Assembly: GCA_963753385.1 (NCBI GenBank)
Contig: CAVWCC010000008.1
Coordinates: forward strand, 62,001 to 126,000
Direction of reading: 5' to 3'
DNA: 64,000 nucleotides
Source of the DNA: JALZKA01 sp963753385
GTDB taxonomy: Bacteria > Actinomycetota > Thermoleophilia > Solirubrobacterales > 70-9
Below the pieces are notes generated by a model that saw only the letters and a list, made by a program, of their open reading frames with translations, did no database searches and was not told the origin of the DNA. The translations under genes and the position numbers were made by a program. Shown piece after piece: positions 8,347 through 16,285 of this stretch; within the stretch, counting starts at the first letter, position 1; every line of letters starts with the position of its first letter.

Positions 8347-8754
8347 TCACCCGTCGGCCTGGGGCCGATAGGTCCCGAGCGCCCAGAGGTTGCCCTCGGG
8401 ATCGCGGACCGTGAAGTCCTGGGAGCCATAGTCCGTCGATTCGAGCGGGCTCGCGATCTCGGCGCCGGCGGCGACCGCCCGATCATGGAGCGGCAGCACG
8501 TCGCCGACGCCGATGTAGATCAGGCGGTTGCCCGCTGGCAGGCTGCGAAAGGGCTCGCGCCCGGCACCCGCGGTCCCGAGCATGACGATCGTCCCGCCAA
8601 GGGTGACCTCGGCGTGGGTGATCGCTCCGTCATCGTCGCGGTGGACCTCCCGCCGCTGGAACCCGAGGACCCGCTCGAGCCACTCGATGCCCGCGTCGCA
8701 GTCGTCGTAGAGCAGGCCGGCGTAGGCGGTTGCCGTCGTGGTGCTTGTGGTCAT
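8347..8754 (-). CDS. VOC-family (glyoxalase/bleomycin-resistance-like) protein
   Basis: A 135-residue vicinal-oxygen-chelate protein: AGLLYDDCDAGIEWLERVLGF at the start, TLGGTIVMLGTAG in the middle and DFTVRDPEGNLWALGTY at the end, the usual paired beta-alpha-beta-beta-beta modules. The final PEGNLWALG motif carries the metal-ligand-type Glu/Trp region common to the PhnB/glyoxalase I-like subgroup. Substrate unknown. It lies 31 bp downstream of an AraC-type regulator on the same strand, so the two are probably one operon and the regulator may respond to the compound this enzyme acts on. Confidence 0.85.
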   Translation of the reverse strand: MTTSTTTATAYAGLLYDDCDAGIEWLERVLGFQRREVHRDDDGAITHAEVTLGGTIVMLGTAGAGREPFRSLPAGNRLIYIGVGDVLPLHDRAVAAGAEIASPLESTDYGSQDFTVRDPEGNLWALGTYRPQADG

Positions 8755-8785
8755 GTCTCCTCCTCGGTCGTGGTCGAACGCCAGC

Positions 8786-9700
8786 CTAGGCCCGGCGTCC
8801 GCCCGCGGCTTGGACGGAATTGACCCGTTCCTCGGCGATCCCGAGGAACCCGGGCTGAATCGAGGCGGCGAACGTCCCGGGCGGCATTCCCGCGAGCTCG
8901 CGGAAATCTCGGTTCATGTGCGCCTGGTCGTAGTAGCCGCAATCGGCCGCCGCCCGCGCGAGCGAGCCGCGCGGATCGGCGCGTATCGCGCCGGTCGCGT
9001 GCTCGAACCGCATGATGCGTGCAGCGGTCTTGGGCGGTACGCCGATCTCCTCCCTGAACCTCGCGATCAGGTGCCTACGGCTACAGCCCAGCCGCTCGGC
9101 GAGCGCTCCGACCGGCGCCGTCCCGCCGCTGCGGACGAGCCGGCCCCACGCCCACTCGACGCTGGGCGAGGGCTCACGCGTCGCCTTCAGCCTCTCTGCG
9201 ATCGCGGCGTCCAGCAGGTCGAAGCGCTCGGCCCACCCGTCCGCGTCGTGCAGCCGCGCGGTCAAGCGCTCGCCCTCGCGCCCGAGCAGGTCACCGAGCC
9301 CGATCGCGGGCAGCGGCAGCTCGTCCAACGGCAAACCAAGGAACCGATGGGCGCCGAGCGGGGTGAAGTCAACCTGGAGGCAGTGGGCGACGCCGCTGAA
9401 GCCGACGTTGGCCGGGAGCGTCGAGAGCGGCGCCACGAAGCTGCCGGCGTGAGGCGTCCCCGGCCGCCCTGGGGCGGCGACCTCGTAGGGAGCGCCGAAG
9501 TTGACGATCATGACAACGTCACGCGAGGGCAGCTCGCGCCGCACGAGCGGCGCAGCGCTCGTCTCTGTGAACCCCTCGTAACGGCGGATGAACGGGCGCA
9601 GCCAGGCCGGCGGCACAGCGCTCGCCAGCTCCCAGCTGCCGTTCTCCGACCGCTCGCGGGTTACCCGTGAGGACCGCTTGGGTCCGGCGGCGGCGTGCAT
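8786..9700 (-). CDS. AraC-family transcriptional regulator
   Basis: Regulator of 304 residues. The C-terminal ~100 residues form the double helix-turn-helix: ALAERLGCSRRHLIARFREEIG (first HTH) and ARAAADCGYYDQAHMNRDFRELAGMPPGTF (second), the AraC hallmark. The N-terminal ~190 residues form an effector domain starting near WLRPFIRRYEGF, of the DUF6597-like kind seen in AraC proteins beside VOC genes. The start at 9700 is one base after the stop of the alpha-oxoamine synthase, with a possible internal start further in. The order synthase-regulator-VOC on one strand suggests a shared transcript, though function need not be shared. Confidence 0.88.
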   Translation of the reverse strand: MHAAAGPKRSSRVTRERSENGSWELASAVPPAWLRPFIRRYEGFTETSAAPLVRRELPSRDVVMIVNFGAPYEVAAPGRPGTPHAGSFVAPLSTLPANVGFSGVAHCLQVDFTPLGAHRFLGLPLDELPLPAIGLGDLLGREGERLTARLHDADGWAERFDLLDAAIAERLKATREPSPSVEWAWGRLVRSGGTAPVGALAERLGCSRRHLIARFREEIGVPPKTAARIMRFEHATGAIRADPRGSLARAAADCGYYDQAHMNRDFRELAGMPPGTFAASIQPGFLGIAEERVNSVQAAGGRRA

Positions 9701-9701
9701 C

Positions 9702-10958
9702 TCAGCCCGATCTCGGCACGTCCGGGAAGTCGGCGAGGACCCGCTCGAAGACGCCGAGCGCGCGGTCGAGGTGCGCGCGCTCGTGGGTCGCCATCAGCGA
9801 CGTGCGAAGGAGGGCGCCGCCGGGCGGAACCGCCGGGTGGAGCGCGACGTTGGTGTAGACCCCGGCGTCGAACAGCGCCTTCCAGAGCAGCACTGCCTGC
9901 CAATCCTCACCGACCATGACCGGGACGACCGGGGTGTTCGCCTCGGTGCCGTCCGGCAGGGTGCCAGGGTCGATCACCTGGAGGCCGAGGTCGCGGAAGC
10001 CCTGGCGCAGGTAGGCGGAGTTCGCGAGCAGCCTGACCATCAGCTCGGGACCCTCCGAGCGAATCACCCGCAGCGCGCCGAGGGCGGCGCCGACCGCGGC
10101 CGGGACCGCCGAGGCGGTGAAGATGAACGGCCGGGAGGTGATCCGCAGGAAGTCGATCACCTCGGCGGAGCCGGCGATGAAGCCGCCGCACGACGCGAGG
10201 CTCTTCGAGAAGGTGCCCATCCGCAGGTCAACCTGGTCCTCGAGGCCGAAGAGCTCGGAGGCCCCCGCCCCCCGCGCGCCGAGAACGCCGAGTGCGTGCG
10301 CCTCGTCGACCATCAGCCGCGCGCCGTAGCGCCCGCACAGCTCGACGATCGCGGGCAGGTTGCACAGGTCGCCCTCCATCGAGAAGACGCCGTCGACCAC
10401 CACCAGCACGCCGCCGCCGTCGTCGGCCGCGCGCTCGAGCATGCGCTCGAGCTTCGGCATCTGGTTGTGGCGGAACGGCCGCAGCTTGGCGCCGGAGATC
10501 TTCACGCCGTCAAGGATCGAAGCGTGGTCGCCCGAGTCGCAGATCACCGTGTCGCTGGGACCCAGGATCGTGCCGAGGCAGCCCACGTTGGCCTGGTGGC
10601 CGGTGGTGAAGACGATGACGTCCTCCGAGCCCATCCACTCGGCCAGCTCGCGTTCGAGCTCGGCGTGGAGCGGTGTGGTCCCGTTCAGGAAGCGCGAACC
10701 GGTGAGGCCGGTGCCGTAGCGCTCGAGCGCGTCGCGGGCGGCCTGCTTGACGCGCTCGTCGCCGGTCAGGCCCAGGTAGTTGTTCGAGCCGAGCATCACC
10801 TTCTCCGAGCCCTCGACCTCCATCAGCGGGCCCGCCTCGGACTCGATCAGGCGGAAGTACGGGAGGAGGTCCTGCTCGCGCGCGGCCTCGAGCTGTTCGA
10901 GGCGGTCGTGGCTTCGTGCCTTCTCGAAGACGTCGACCGCGGGACGGGTCTCGCTCAT
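9702..10958 (-). CDS. Alpha-oxoamine synthase (AONS/KBL/serine palmitoyltransferase-like)
   Basis: PLP-dependent enzyme of 418 residues that condenses an amino acid with an acyl-CoA, releasing CO2. Motifs: LGSNNYLGLTGDERV near the N-terminus, GTGLTGSRFLNGTTPLH, DEAHALGVLG (PLP ring contact) and TFSKSLASCGGF with the PLP-binding Lys. The family includes biotin KAPA synthase, 2-amino-3-ketobutyrate ligase and serine palmitoyltransferase; sequence alone does not decide. No biotin gene or threonine dehydrogenase is nearby. Instead it is divergent from a large GNAT-like acyltransferase, which would fit sphingoid-base/ceramide synthesis (inference). Start chosen at the MSETRP ATG; the longer open frame upstream is a shadow of the divergent gene. 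Confidence 0.88.
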   Translation of the reverse strand: MSETRPAVDVFEKARSHDRLEQLEAAREQDLLPYFRLIESEAGPLMEVEGSEKVMLGSNNYLGLTGDERVKQAARDALERYGTGLTGSRFLNGTTPLHAELERELAEWMGSEDVIVFTTGHQANVGCLGTILGPSDTVICDSGDHASILDGVKISGAKLRPFRHNQMPKLERMLERAADDGGGVLVVVDGVFSMEGDLCNLPAIVELCGRYGARLMVDEAHALGVLGARGAGASELFGLEDQVDLRMGTFSKSLASCGGFIAGSAEVIDFLRITSRPFIFTASAVPAAVGAALGALRVIRSEGPELMVRLLANSAYLRQGFRDLGLQVIDPGTLPDGTEANTPVVPVMVGEDWQAVLLWKALFDAGVYTNVALHPAVPPGGALLRTSLMATHERAHLDRALGVFERVLADFPDVPRSG

Positions 10959-10981
10959 GCGCAAAGTGTCCCAAACGGCCT

Positions 10982-11050
10982 GGATAAGCCGGCTCAACGA
11001 CGCCGGGGCTCGGCTCCGCCCTTCGGGCTCCGCCTCACAACCGATAGCTT
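10982..11050. repeat. Direct repeat copy A beside the GNAT-like gene
   Basis: About 69 bp that reappears with roughly 80% identity at 12189-12256. Shared blocks are GGATAAGCCG, TCAACRACG, CGGGGCTCGGCT, CTTCGG and CTCCGCCTC. It lies in the short divergent spacer just before the ATG of the acyltransferase gene (11061). It contains a small GCCC-TTC-GGGC hairpin. Confidence 0.75.
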
Positions 11051-11060
11051 GGCGGCGCTC

Positions 11061-12194
11061 ATGCCTCTTCGGATCCGCCCCGTCGAGGGCCGCCGCGACC
11101 TCGACGCGTTCATCAGGCTCCCCTTCCGCCTGCGGGAGAACGACCCGCAGTGGGTCCCGCCGCTGTTGTTCGAGCGGCGGACGTTCCTGAACCGCGACAA
11201 GAACCCCTGGTTCGAGCACGCCGAGGCCGAGTACTTCCTCGCCGAGCGCGACGGCGAGGTGGTGGGACGGATCACCGCCCAGGTCGACCACCGCTGGGAC
11301 GACTTCCAGGGCGGGAGCGACGGCATGTTCGGGTTCTTCGATTCCGAGGACGACCCCGAGGTCGCCGGGGCCTTGCTTGACGCCGCGGCCGGCTGGATGC
11401 GGGAGCGGGGGCGGGCCCGGCTCCTCGGCCCGATGGACTTCACGACCAACGACGAGTGCGGGCTCCTGATCGAGGGCTACGACGAGCCCTCGATGATCCT
11501 CGAGCCCTGGCACCCGCCGTACTACCGGACTCTGATCGAGGGCCAGGGCCTTCAGAAGACCATCGACCTCCTGATGTGGGAGCTCTGGTTCGGCGACCTC
11601 AAGGAGGGCGAGCAGTTCACGCCGATGATCCACGCCGCCGCCCAGCACTCGCGCGAGCAGGGCGTGGTCGTCCGGCAGATGCGAAAGCGCGAGATGGAGG
11701 CCGAGGTGACCCGTTTCATGGAGGTCTACAACGTCGCCTGGGGGCGGAACTGGGGCTTCGTCCCGATCACCGAGGCCGAGGTGAAGTTCCAGGCCAAGAA
11801 CCTGAAGCCCGTGTTGGACGAGAACTGGGCGATGATCGCCGAGAAGGACGGCGAGGTCGTCGGCGCGGCGCTGACGCTCCCGGACGTCGACCAGGCGCTC
11901 GCCCGGATGAAGGGCAGGGTGCTCCCTGTCGGCTGGTGGCACTTCCTGCGGCGCAAGCAGTACATCGACCGCCTCCGCGTGTTCGCGCTCGGCGTCCTGC
12001 CCCAGCACCAGCACCTCGGTGTCGCCGCTGCGCTCTACGAGGGGCATCTCGACTCGGCGCAGAACCATGGGCCCACCGGCGGCCACATGGGCTGGATCCT
12101 CGAGACGAACAAGCCCATGAACCGGGCGATGGAGGGGATGGGCGGTCGGGTCGTGCAGCGCTACAGGCTCTACGAGCGAAGCCTTGGGGGATAA
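11061..12194 (+). CDS. GNAT-like N-acyltransferase (YghO-type), 377 residues
   Basis: Long acyltransferase with two GNAT-like halves. The N-terminal half has FIRLPFRLRENDPQWVPPL, a NPWFEHAEAEYFLAERDGEVVGRI strand pair and GPMDFTTNDECGLLIEGY; the C-terminal half has WAMIAEKDGEVVGAALTLPD and RVFALGVLPQHQHLGVAAALYE, the acyl-CoA-binding loop region. This architecture belongs to the YghO-like group, to which, as far as I recall, bacterial ceramide synthases are related. It is transcribed away from the alpha-oxoamine synthase with about 100 bp between starts, so they may work together on an N-acylated long-chain base. Repeat copies lie immediately before and after it; the stop codon TAA is inside copy B. 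Confidence 0.75.
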   Translation: MPLRIRPVEGRRDLDAFIRLPFRLRENDPQWVPPLLFERRTFLNRDKNPWFEHAEAEYFLAERDGEVVGRITAQVDHRWDDFQGGSDGMFGFFDSEDDPEVAGALLDAAAGWMRERGRARLLGPMDFTTNDECGLLIEGYDEPSMILEPWHPPYYRTLIEGQGLQKTIDLLMWELWFGDLKEGEQFTPMIHAAAQHSREQGVVVRQMRKREMEAEVTRFMEVYNVAWGRNWGFVPITEAEVKFQAKNLKPVLDENWAMIAEKDGEVVGAALTLPDVDQALARMKGRVLPVGWWHFLRRKQYIDRLRVFALGVLPQHQHLGVAAALYEGHLDSAQNHGPTGGHMGWILETNKPMNRAMEGMGGRVVQRYRLYERSLGG

Positions 12195-12256
12195 GCCGCC
12201 TTCAACAACGGCGGGGCTCGGCTTCGTCCTTCGGACTCCGCCTCCAAGCCGCTAAT
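12189..12256. repeat. Direct repeat copy B beside the GNAT-like gene
   Basis: Second copy of the ~69-bp repeat at 10982-11050. It begins at the last codon of the acyltransferase gene and supplies its stop codon. Differences from copy A include CGTCCTTCGGAC in place of CGCCCTTCGGGC, where the changes on both sides of the loop keep the small hairpin. Confidence 0.75.
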
Positions 12257-12318
12257 TAGGGGATGAGCGCGGGCGCCGCCAGTCGAAGTCGCCGCGGTCG
12301 GGTGTAGCCTGCTTCGTC

Positions 12319-12627
12319 ATGGCGGAACCGGTACTCGAGGCGATCGCAGTCGAGGAGGAAGCCGGCGACGACGGCGTCGCCGCGCGCCCGCTGCCCGCGA
12401 CGACTGGCAGCGGCGAGGTTTCCTTCCTCCGCGACGAGGCCCGCACGGTGGCGATCGCGGCCGCGGGCGGCGTGGTCGCCGGCGCCGCGACCGTTGCGGT
12501 GGTCAAGGCCGCCTCGCGCGCCGCGACGCCGAAGCGATCGAAGCGCGGGCTGCGCCGCCGCCAGAAGCAGAACGAGATCATCGCCAGCCGCTCGTTCTTG
12601 GTCGACGTTCACCTGCTCGGCCGCTGA
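12319..12627 (+). CDS. Hypothetical protein with one hydrophobic segment
   Basis: A 102-residue protein of no recognised family. It has an acidic N-terminus, a weakly hydrophobic Ala/Val/Gly stretch (VAIAAAGGVVAGAATVAVVKAA, about 40-60) and a strongly basic segment TPKRSKRGLRRRQKQ before the C-terminal SFLVDVHLLGR. This could be a membrane anchor with a basic, nucleic-acid- or membrane-binding tail. Third-position G+C is normal for the window. It ends shortly before the AlkA-like gene and may be co-transcribed with it. Confidence 0.5.
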   Translation: MAEPVLEAIAVEEEAGDDGVAARPLPATTGSGEVSFLRDEARTVAIAAAGGVVAGAATVAVVKAASRAATPKRSKRGLRRRQKQNEIIASRSFLVDVHLLGR

Positions 12628-12704
12628 GCTCTTCAGGCTCACTCGAGATCGAGGTCCGGCCGCGGAGCCCGTACCGGCTCTCCACCCGCGGGCGCGCCGA
12701 TGGT

Positions 12705-13571
12705 GTGATGCGCTCGAGCCGTGGGGTGCTCACGCGGCTCCTGCACGTGGACGACGAGCCCGTGGTGGTTCACGGATGGCAGCGCCGTGACGGTGCGGTT
12801 GCGATCCGTGCGGTCGCGGCGAACGGCGAATGCGACGGCGAGATCCTGGAGAAGGCGATCGAGCGGTTGCGCTTCGCGCTCGCGGTGGACGACGACCTGT
12901 GGCCGTTCTACGCGGAGTTCAAGCGCGACCCGTTCATCGGCCCGGCTATTCGCCTGCGTCCGTGGCTACGTCCCAGGCGGCGGCCGTTCGCCTGGGAGGC
13001 CCTCGCGTGGGCGATCACGGAGCAGCTGATCGAAGCGTCCCGGGCGGCCGTGATCCAGAAGCGGATGGTCAGGCGATGGGGGCGTGAGTCCGACTGGCGC
13101 GGCAAGGGGACCGAGCGCCGGCCGCTTCGCGACGTGCCCTCGGCGGAGGTCGTCGCCGGCCTCGCGCCGGCCGAGCTCGCGAGCTGCGACCTCTCGCCCG
13201 CACGGTCGGTGGCGATGGTGAAGTGCGCCCGCGAGGTCGCCACCGGGCGTGCCAACCCGGCCGACCCGGCCGGCGACGCCAGGTTCGAGCGGATCAGCGA
13301 GATCGGCCCGTGGACGCTCCAATGCCTCGGCCTCTTCGGCCGCGGCGAGTTCGACTCGCTCCCGGCCGGCGACCTCGCCTACGTGAAGCTGGTCGGCGTG
13401 GCCACCGGCCTCGGTCGCCGCGCGACCGTCGAGGAGGTCGAGGAGTTCTACGCGCCGTACGAGCCCTTCCGGGCTCTCGCCGGCGCCTTCTCGCTCAGCC
13501 ATTACTCGAGCGCCAAGAGCCTCGCCCGCGGCCTGCCGATGGCCCCGGACCGCTACGCGGACGCTGCGTAG
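12705..13571 (+). CDS. AlkA-like DNA-3-methyladenine glycosylase
   Basis: Base-excision repair glycosylase of the HhH-GPD superfamily, 288 residues from the first usable GTG. The HhH region is seen as ARFERISEIGPWTLQCLGLFGRGEFDSLPAGDLAY, with the catalytic Asp in PAGDLAYVK, and AWEALAWAITEQLIEASRAA upstream, matching AlkA. Coding-looking sequence in the same frame extends upstream to about 12640 (LEIEVRPRSPYRLSTRGRAD), where AlkA-like proteins normally begin. There is no ATG/GTG/TTG there, so the true start may be the CTG at 12624 or may be obscured by an indel. Confidence 0.82.
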   Translation: MMRSSRGVLTRLLHVDDEPVVVHGWQRRDGAVAIRAVAANGECDGEILEKAIERLRFALAVDDDLWPFYAEFKRDPFIGPAIRLRPWLRPRRRPFAWEALAWAITEQLIEASRAAVIQKRMVRRWGRESDWRGKGTERRPLRDVPSAEVVAGLAPAELASCDLSPARSVAMVKCAREVATGRANPADPAGDARFERISEIGPWTLQCLGLFGRGEFDSLPAGDLAYVKLVGVATGLGRRATVEEVEEFYAPYEPFRALAGAFSLSHYSSAKSLARGLPMAPDRYADAA

Positions 13572-13573
13572 GC

Positions 13574-14620
13574 CTACTCCGGGATCTCGCCGGGCAGCAG
13601 GTCGTTGGTGAGGACGTCGTCGATCTCCGGCAGCACGCTGATCACGCCCTCCGCCGCGAGGAAGATGGCGAACTCATCCCACTCGCGCTCGTTCATGTGG
13701 CCGTACGGGCGATCCGACTCAGGCATCAGGAGCGGCAGCGTCGCCTCGATCTCGGCGGCGGTGAGGTTGGGGTCGAGGCCCTCGCCGGCTGCGAGCACCG
13801 CGTCCGTGGCGGCGTCGGGGTCGCGGAGCGCGTCGCGCGTCCCCTGCTCGAGGGCGGCGATGAACAGCCGGATCGACTCGGGGTCGTCCGCGACCTGGTC
13901 GGAGTTCGCGACCAGGACGAGCTCGTCGTAGGTCGGGATGCCGAGCTCATCGACCGGGACGACGCGTGGCCTCAAGCCGCGCTCGGCGAGGTCGACCCCC
14001 TCGACGTTGCGGAACCCGCCGAGCATCGCGTCGGCCCGGCCCGAGATGACGGCGGGGAGCAGGCCGAGGCCGACGTTCTGGGTCTCGACCTCGCTCGGCT
14101 CGATCCGCTCCTCGCGCAGGATCGCGTTCAGGAACGCTTCCTGGTAGGGGATCCCCGCCGTGGCGATCGTCTTGCCGCGCAGGTCGGAGGGGTGGTCGAT
14201 CCCCGCCTCGGGCAGCGAGATCAGCGATGTGAGGGGGGTGGCGACGAGCGCCGCGACCGCGGTCACCGGCTGACCCTGGTCGCGCGCGATCAGCACCTCG
14301 GGCGCGTAGGAGATCGCCAAGTCGGCACGGCCTGCGGCGACCAGCTTGATCGGTGCGGCGGGATCTGACGGCACCCGTGGCGTCACGTCGAGCCCGGCCT
14401 CCTCGAACCGGCCGTTCTCGAGGCCGGAGTAGATGCCTGCGTGGTCGGGGTTGACGTAGAAGTCGAGCGCCAGCTCGAACGGCTCGGGGTCGACGCCGCC
14501 CTTCGGCTCGTCCTTCTCGCCGCATCCGGCCGCGAGCGCCATGGATGCCAGTCCGAGCGCTGCGAACGCAAGCTTCGATCGCGTCCTGGTCAATGATCCT
14601 CCTCGGTTGTTCTTGGTCAT
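13574..14620 (-). CDS. thiY: Thiamine-precursor (HMP-type) ABC substrate-binding lipoprotein
   Basis: Periplasmic/extracytoplasmic binding protein of the NMT1/THI5 family. Key parts are a lipoprotein signal ending LAAGC, then FYVNPDHAGIYSGLENGRFEEAGLDV and APIKLVAAGRADLAISYAPEVLIARDQG, which match ThiY proteins that bind formylaminopyrimidine/HMP. It is last in a three-gene operon under a TPP riboswitch, which supports thiamine-precursor uptake. Start choice: ATG 14620 gives an ATGA overlap with the permease stop; a TTG at 14593 with a perfect AGGAGG 4 bp upstream is a strong alternative and would place the signal peptide nearer the start. Confidence 0.85.
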   Translation of the reverse strand: MTKNNRGGSLTRTRSKLAFAALGLASMALAAGCGEKDEPKGGVDPEPFELALDFYVNPDHAGIYSGLENGRFEEAGLDVTPRVPSDPAAPIKLVAAGRADLAISYAPEVLIARDQGQPVTAVAALVATPLTSLISLPEAGIDHPSDLRGKTIATAGIPYQEAFLNAILREERIEPSEVETQNVGLGLLPAVISGRADAMLGGFRNVEGVDLAERGLRPRVVPVDELGIPTYDELVLVANSDQVADDPESIRLFIAALEQGTRDALRDPDAATDAVLAAGEGLDPNLTAAEIEATLPLLMPESDRPYGHMNEREWDEFAIFLAAEGVISVLPEIDDVLTNDLLPGEIPE

Positions 14621-15420
14621 CCGGCACCTCGGGTCGCCCACGAAGGAACTCCGCGGCTCCCCCACCACGCGTAGCGCCGCTCGAGCAGGGAAAGCAGCGC
14701 GAATAGGCCGATCGCGAACGCGGAGAGTACGGCGACGGCGGCGAACACTCGCGCGGTCAGCAGCTGCGCCTGCGCCTGCTTGATCAGGAAGCCAAGCCCC
14801 TCGTCCGCCGAGACGTACTCGCCGAAGACGGCGCCGATCGCGGCCACGGCGACGGCGATCTTCGCGCCGCTGAAGAACTGGGGCAGCGCCGCCGGCAGCT
14901 CGAGCCGCCGCAGGATCGCGCCGCGGCCGGCGTCGAGCGTGCGCATCATCCGGATCGCGTCGGGATCGACCGAACGCAGGCCGTCGAGCGTGTTCACGGT
15001 CACGGGGAAGAAGCAGATCAGCACGATCACGGCGAGCGTCGGGCCGATCCCAAATCCGAGCCAGATCACCAGCACGGGCGCGATCGCGACGATCGGGATC
15101 GTCTGGGAGGCGACGAGCAGTGGGTAGAAGGCGCGGCGGAGGGTGTCCGAGAGGTGCATCGCGACCGCGAACGCCGCTCCCACAGCCACCGCCAGCGCGA
15201 CCCCGGCAAGCAGCTCCTTGAGGGTCACCCAGCCGTGATCCGCCAGCAGGTCACGGTCGTCCCAGAGCGACTCGATCACCTGCGTCGGGGCCGGAACGAG
15301 CAGATCGCTGGCCGCCTCGTTGATGCCCAGCATGTCGGCGAGCAGGCCGGTGCGCGCCAGCAGCTCCCACAGGCCGAGCAGGGCCGCGACCACCGCGAGG
15401 GGCAAGAGGGCGCGTTTCAT
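14617..15420 (-). CDS. thiX: Thiamine-precursor ABC transporter permease
   Basis: Integral membrane permease of the SsuC/TauC/ThiX class, 267 residues with about six TM helices. It begins MKRALLPLAVVAALLGLWELLART; the EAA-type loop is around TLDAGRGAILRRLELPAALPQFFSGAKIA. It overlaps both neighbours by ATGA, consistent with translational coupling ATPase-permease-binding protein. Together with the THI5-type binding protein and the TPP riboswitch at the head of the operon, this supports import of a pyrimidine precursor of thiamine. The exact ligand is inferred. Confidence 0.87.
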   Translation of the reverse strand: MKRALLPLAVVAALLGLWELLARTGLLADMLGINEAASDLLVPAPTQVIESLWDDRDLLADHGWVTLKELLAGVALAVAVGAAFAVAMHLSDTLRRAFYPLLVASQTIPIVAIAPVLVIWLGFGIGPTLAVIVLICFFPVTVNTLDGLRSVDPDAIRMMRTLDAGRGAILRRLELPAALPQFFSGAKIAVAVAAIGAVFGEYVSADEGLGFLIKQAQAQLLTARVFAAVAVLSAFAIGLFALLSLLERRYAWWGSRGVPSWATRGAG

Positions 15421-16179
15421 GGCGCGCCCTCTCGCAGCGAGGCGAGCGCGTGCTCGCGCTGGGCGGCGAAGCTCGGATCGGTGACCGCGGCGGTCCGGTC
15501 GGGCGCTCGCGGGCCGTCGGGCCGGAGCTCGGCGATCGCCCGCGCCGGCCGAGCCGACAGCACGATCACCCGGTCGCAGAGGTAGAGCGCCTCCTCGACG
15601 TCGTGGGTGACGAGCACGCACGTCCGGGACTCGGCGCGAAGTGCGGTGGCGAGCCACTCCTGCATCTCGGCCCGCGTGATCGCGTCGAGCGAAGCGAACG
15701 GCTCGTCGAGCAGAAGCACCGGCTTCCCTGCCAGGAGCGTCCGCAGGAACGCCACGCGCTGGCGCATCCCGCCGGACAGCTCGGCCGGCCGGGCGCCGGC
15801 GAAGTCGGCCAGCCCGAAGCGCGCGAACAGCGGCGCCGCCTCGTCCCGCGCTGCGGTCCGCGAGGCGCCCCGGTTGCGGGGCGCGAGCGCCGCGTTGTCG
15901 ATCGCCGGCAGCCACGGGAGGAGCAGGTCTCGCTGGGGCATGTACGCGCAGCGCGCGAGCCGGCCCGCGGCCGCACGGCCGCCACCGACCGCGACCGATC
16001 CGCCACTCGGCTCGAGCAGGCCGCAGATCAGCTCGAGCAGCGTCGACTTGCCGCAGCCCGACGGTCCCGACCAGGCCGACGACCTCGCCGCCTCCGACGC
16101 CGAGGCTCAGGCCGTCGATCACGTTGAGGTCGCCGAACGCGTGCCCCAGGTCGGCGATCTCAATGGTGGCGCTTGTCAT
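15417..16179 (-). pseudogene. thiZ: Thiamine-precursor ABC ATPase, frameshifted at Walker A
   Basis: ATPase for the importer, broken by one extra base. Frame 1 from ATG 16179 reads IEIADLGHAFGDLNVIDG to GEVVGLVG. The sequence GTCGGGACCGTCGGGCTGC then leaves frame. Removing the A (T at 16065 on the + strand) restores GPSGCGKST, the Walker A. The rest is intact in the other frame: AELSGGMRQRVAFLRTLL, VLLLDEPFASLD, LVTHDVEEALYLCD. The total length is 3n+1. A strong ribosome site GGAGGGAGAG precedes the ATG and lies in the riboswitch. It is either a real inactivation or, more likely given similar cases in this window, a sequence error. Confidence 0.85.
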
Positions 16180-16276
16180 CTCTCCCTCCGCGCGCATTAC
16201 CGCACAGGTTCCGAGGGTCAGCGCCGGGTGGCCAGGCGCTATCTCAGCCCGCTTGCCGCGAGCACCCCTGTTGACG
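16175..16276 (-). promoter_or_regulatory. TPP (THI-box) riboswitch
   Basis: Read on the minus strand: AGGGGTGC, then GGGCTGAGA, ACCC-TCGGAACCTG, and GGTAATGCGCGCGGAGGGA, in the order and spacing of the thiamin pyrophosphate aptamer. The basal helix can form between GTCA (16275-16272) and TGAC (16178-16175), the latter including the ATG of the ATPase gene, while the ribosome site GGAGGGAG lies just inside. TPP binding should therefore block translation start directly. The aptamer begins only about 10 bp after the stop of the preceding gene on the same strand. Confidence 0.93.
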
Positions 16277-16285
16277 CCCCGGAGT

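Noticed and set aside
9588..11060. Long + strand open frame running into the acyltransferase gene
   Set aside because: It is antisense to the AraC and alpha-oxoamine synthase genes, with arginine-rich low-complexity translation; only the part from ATG 11061 shows protein motifs.
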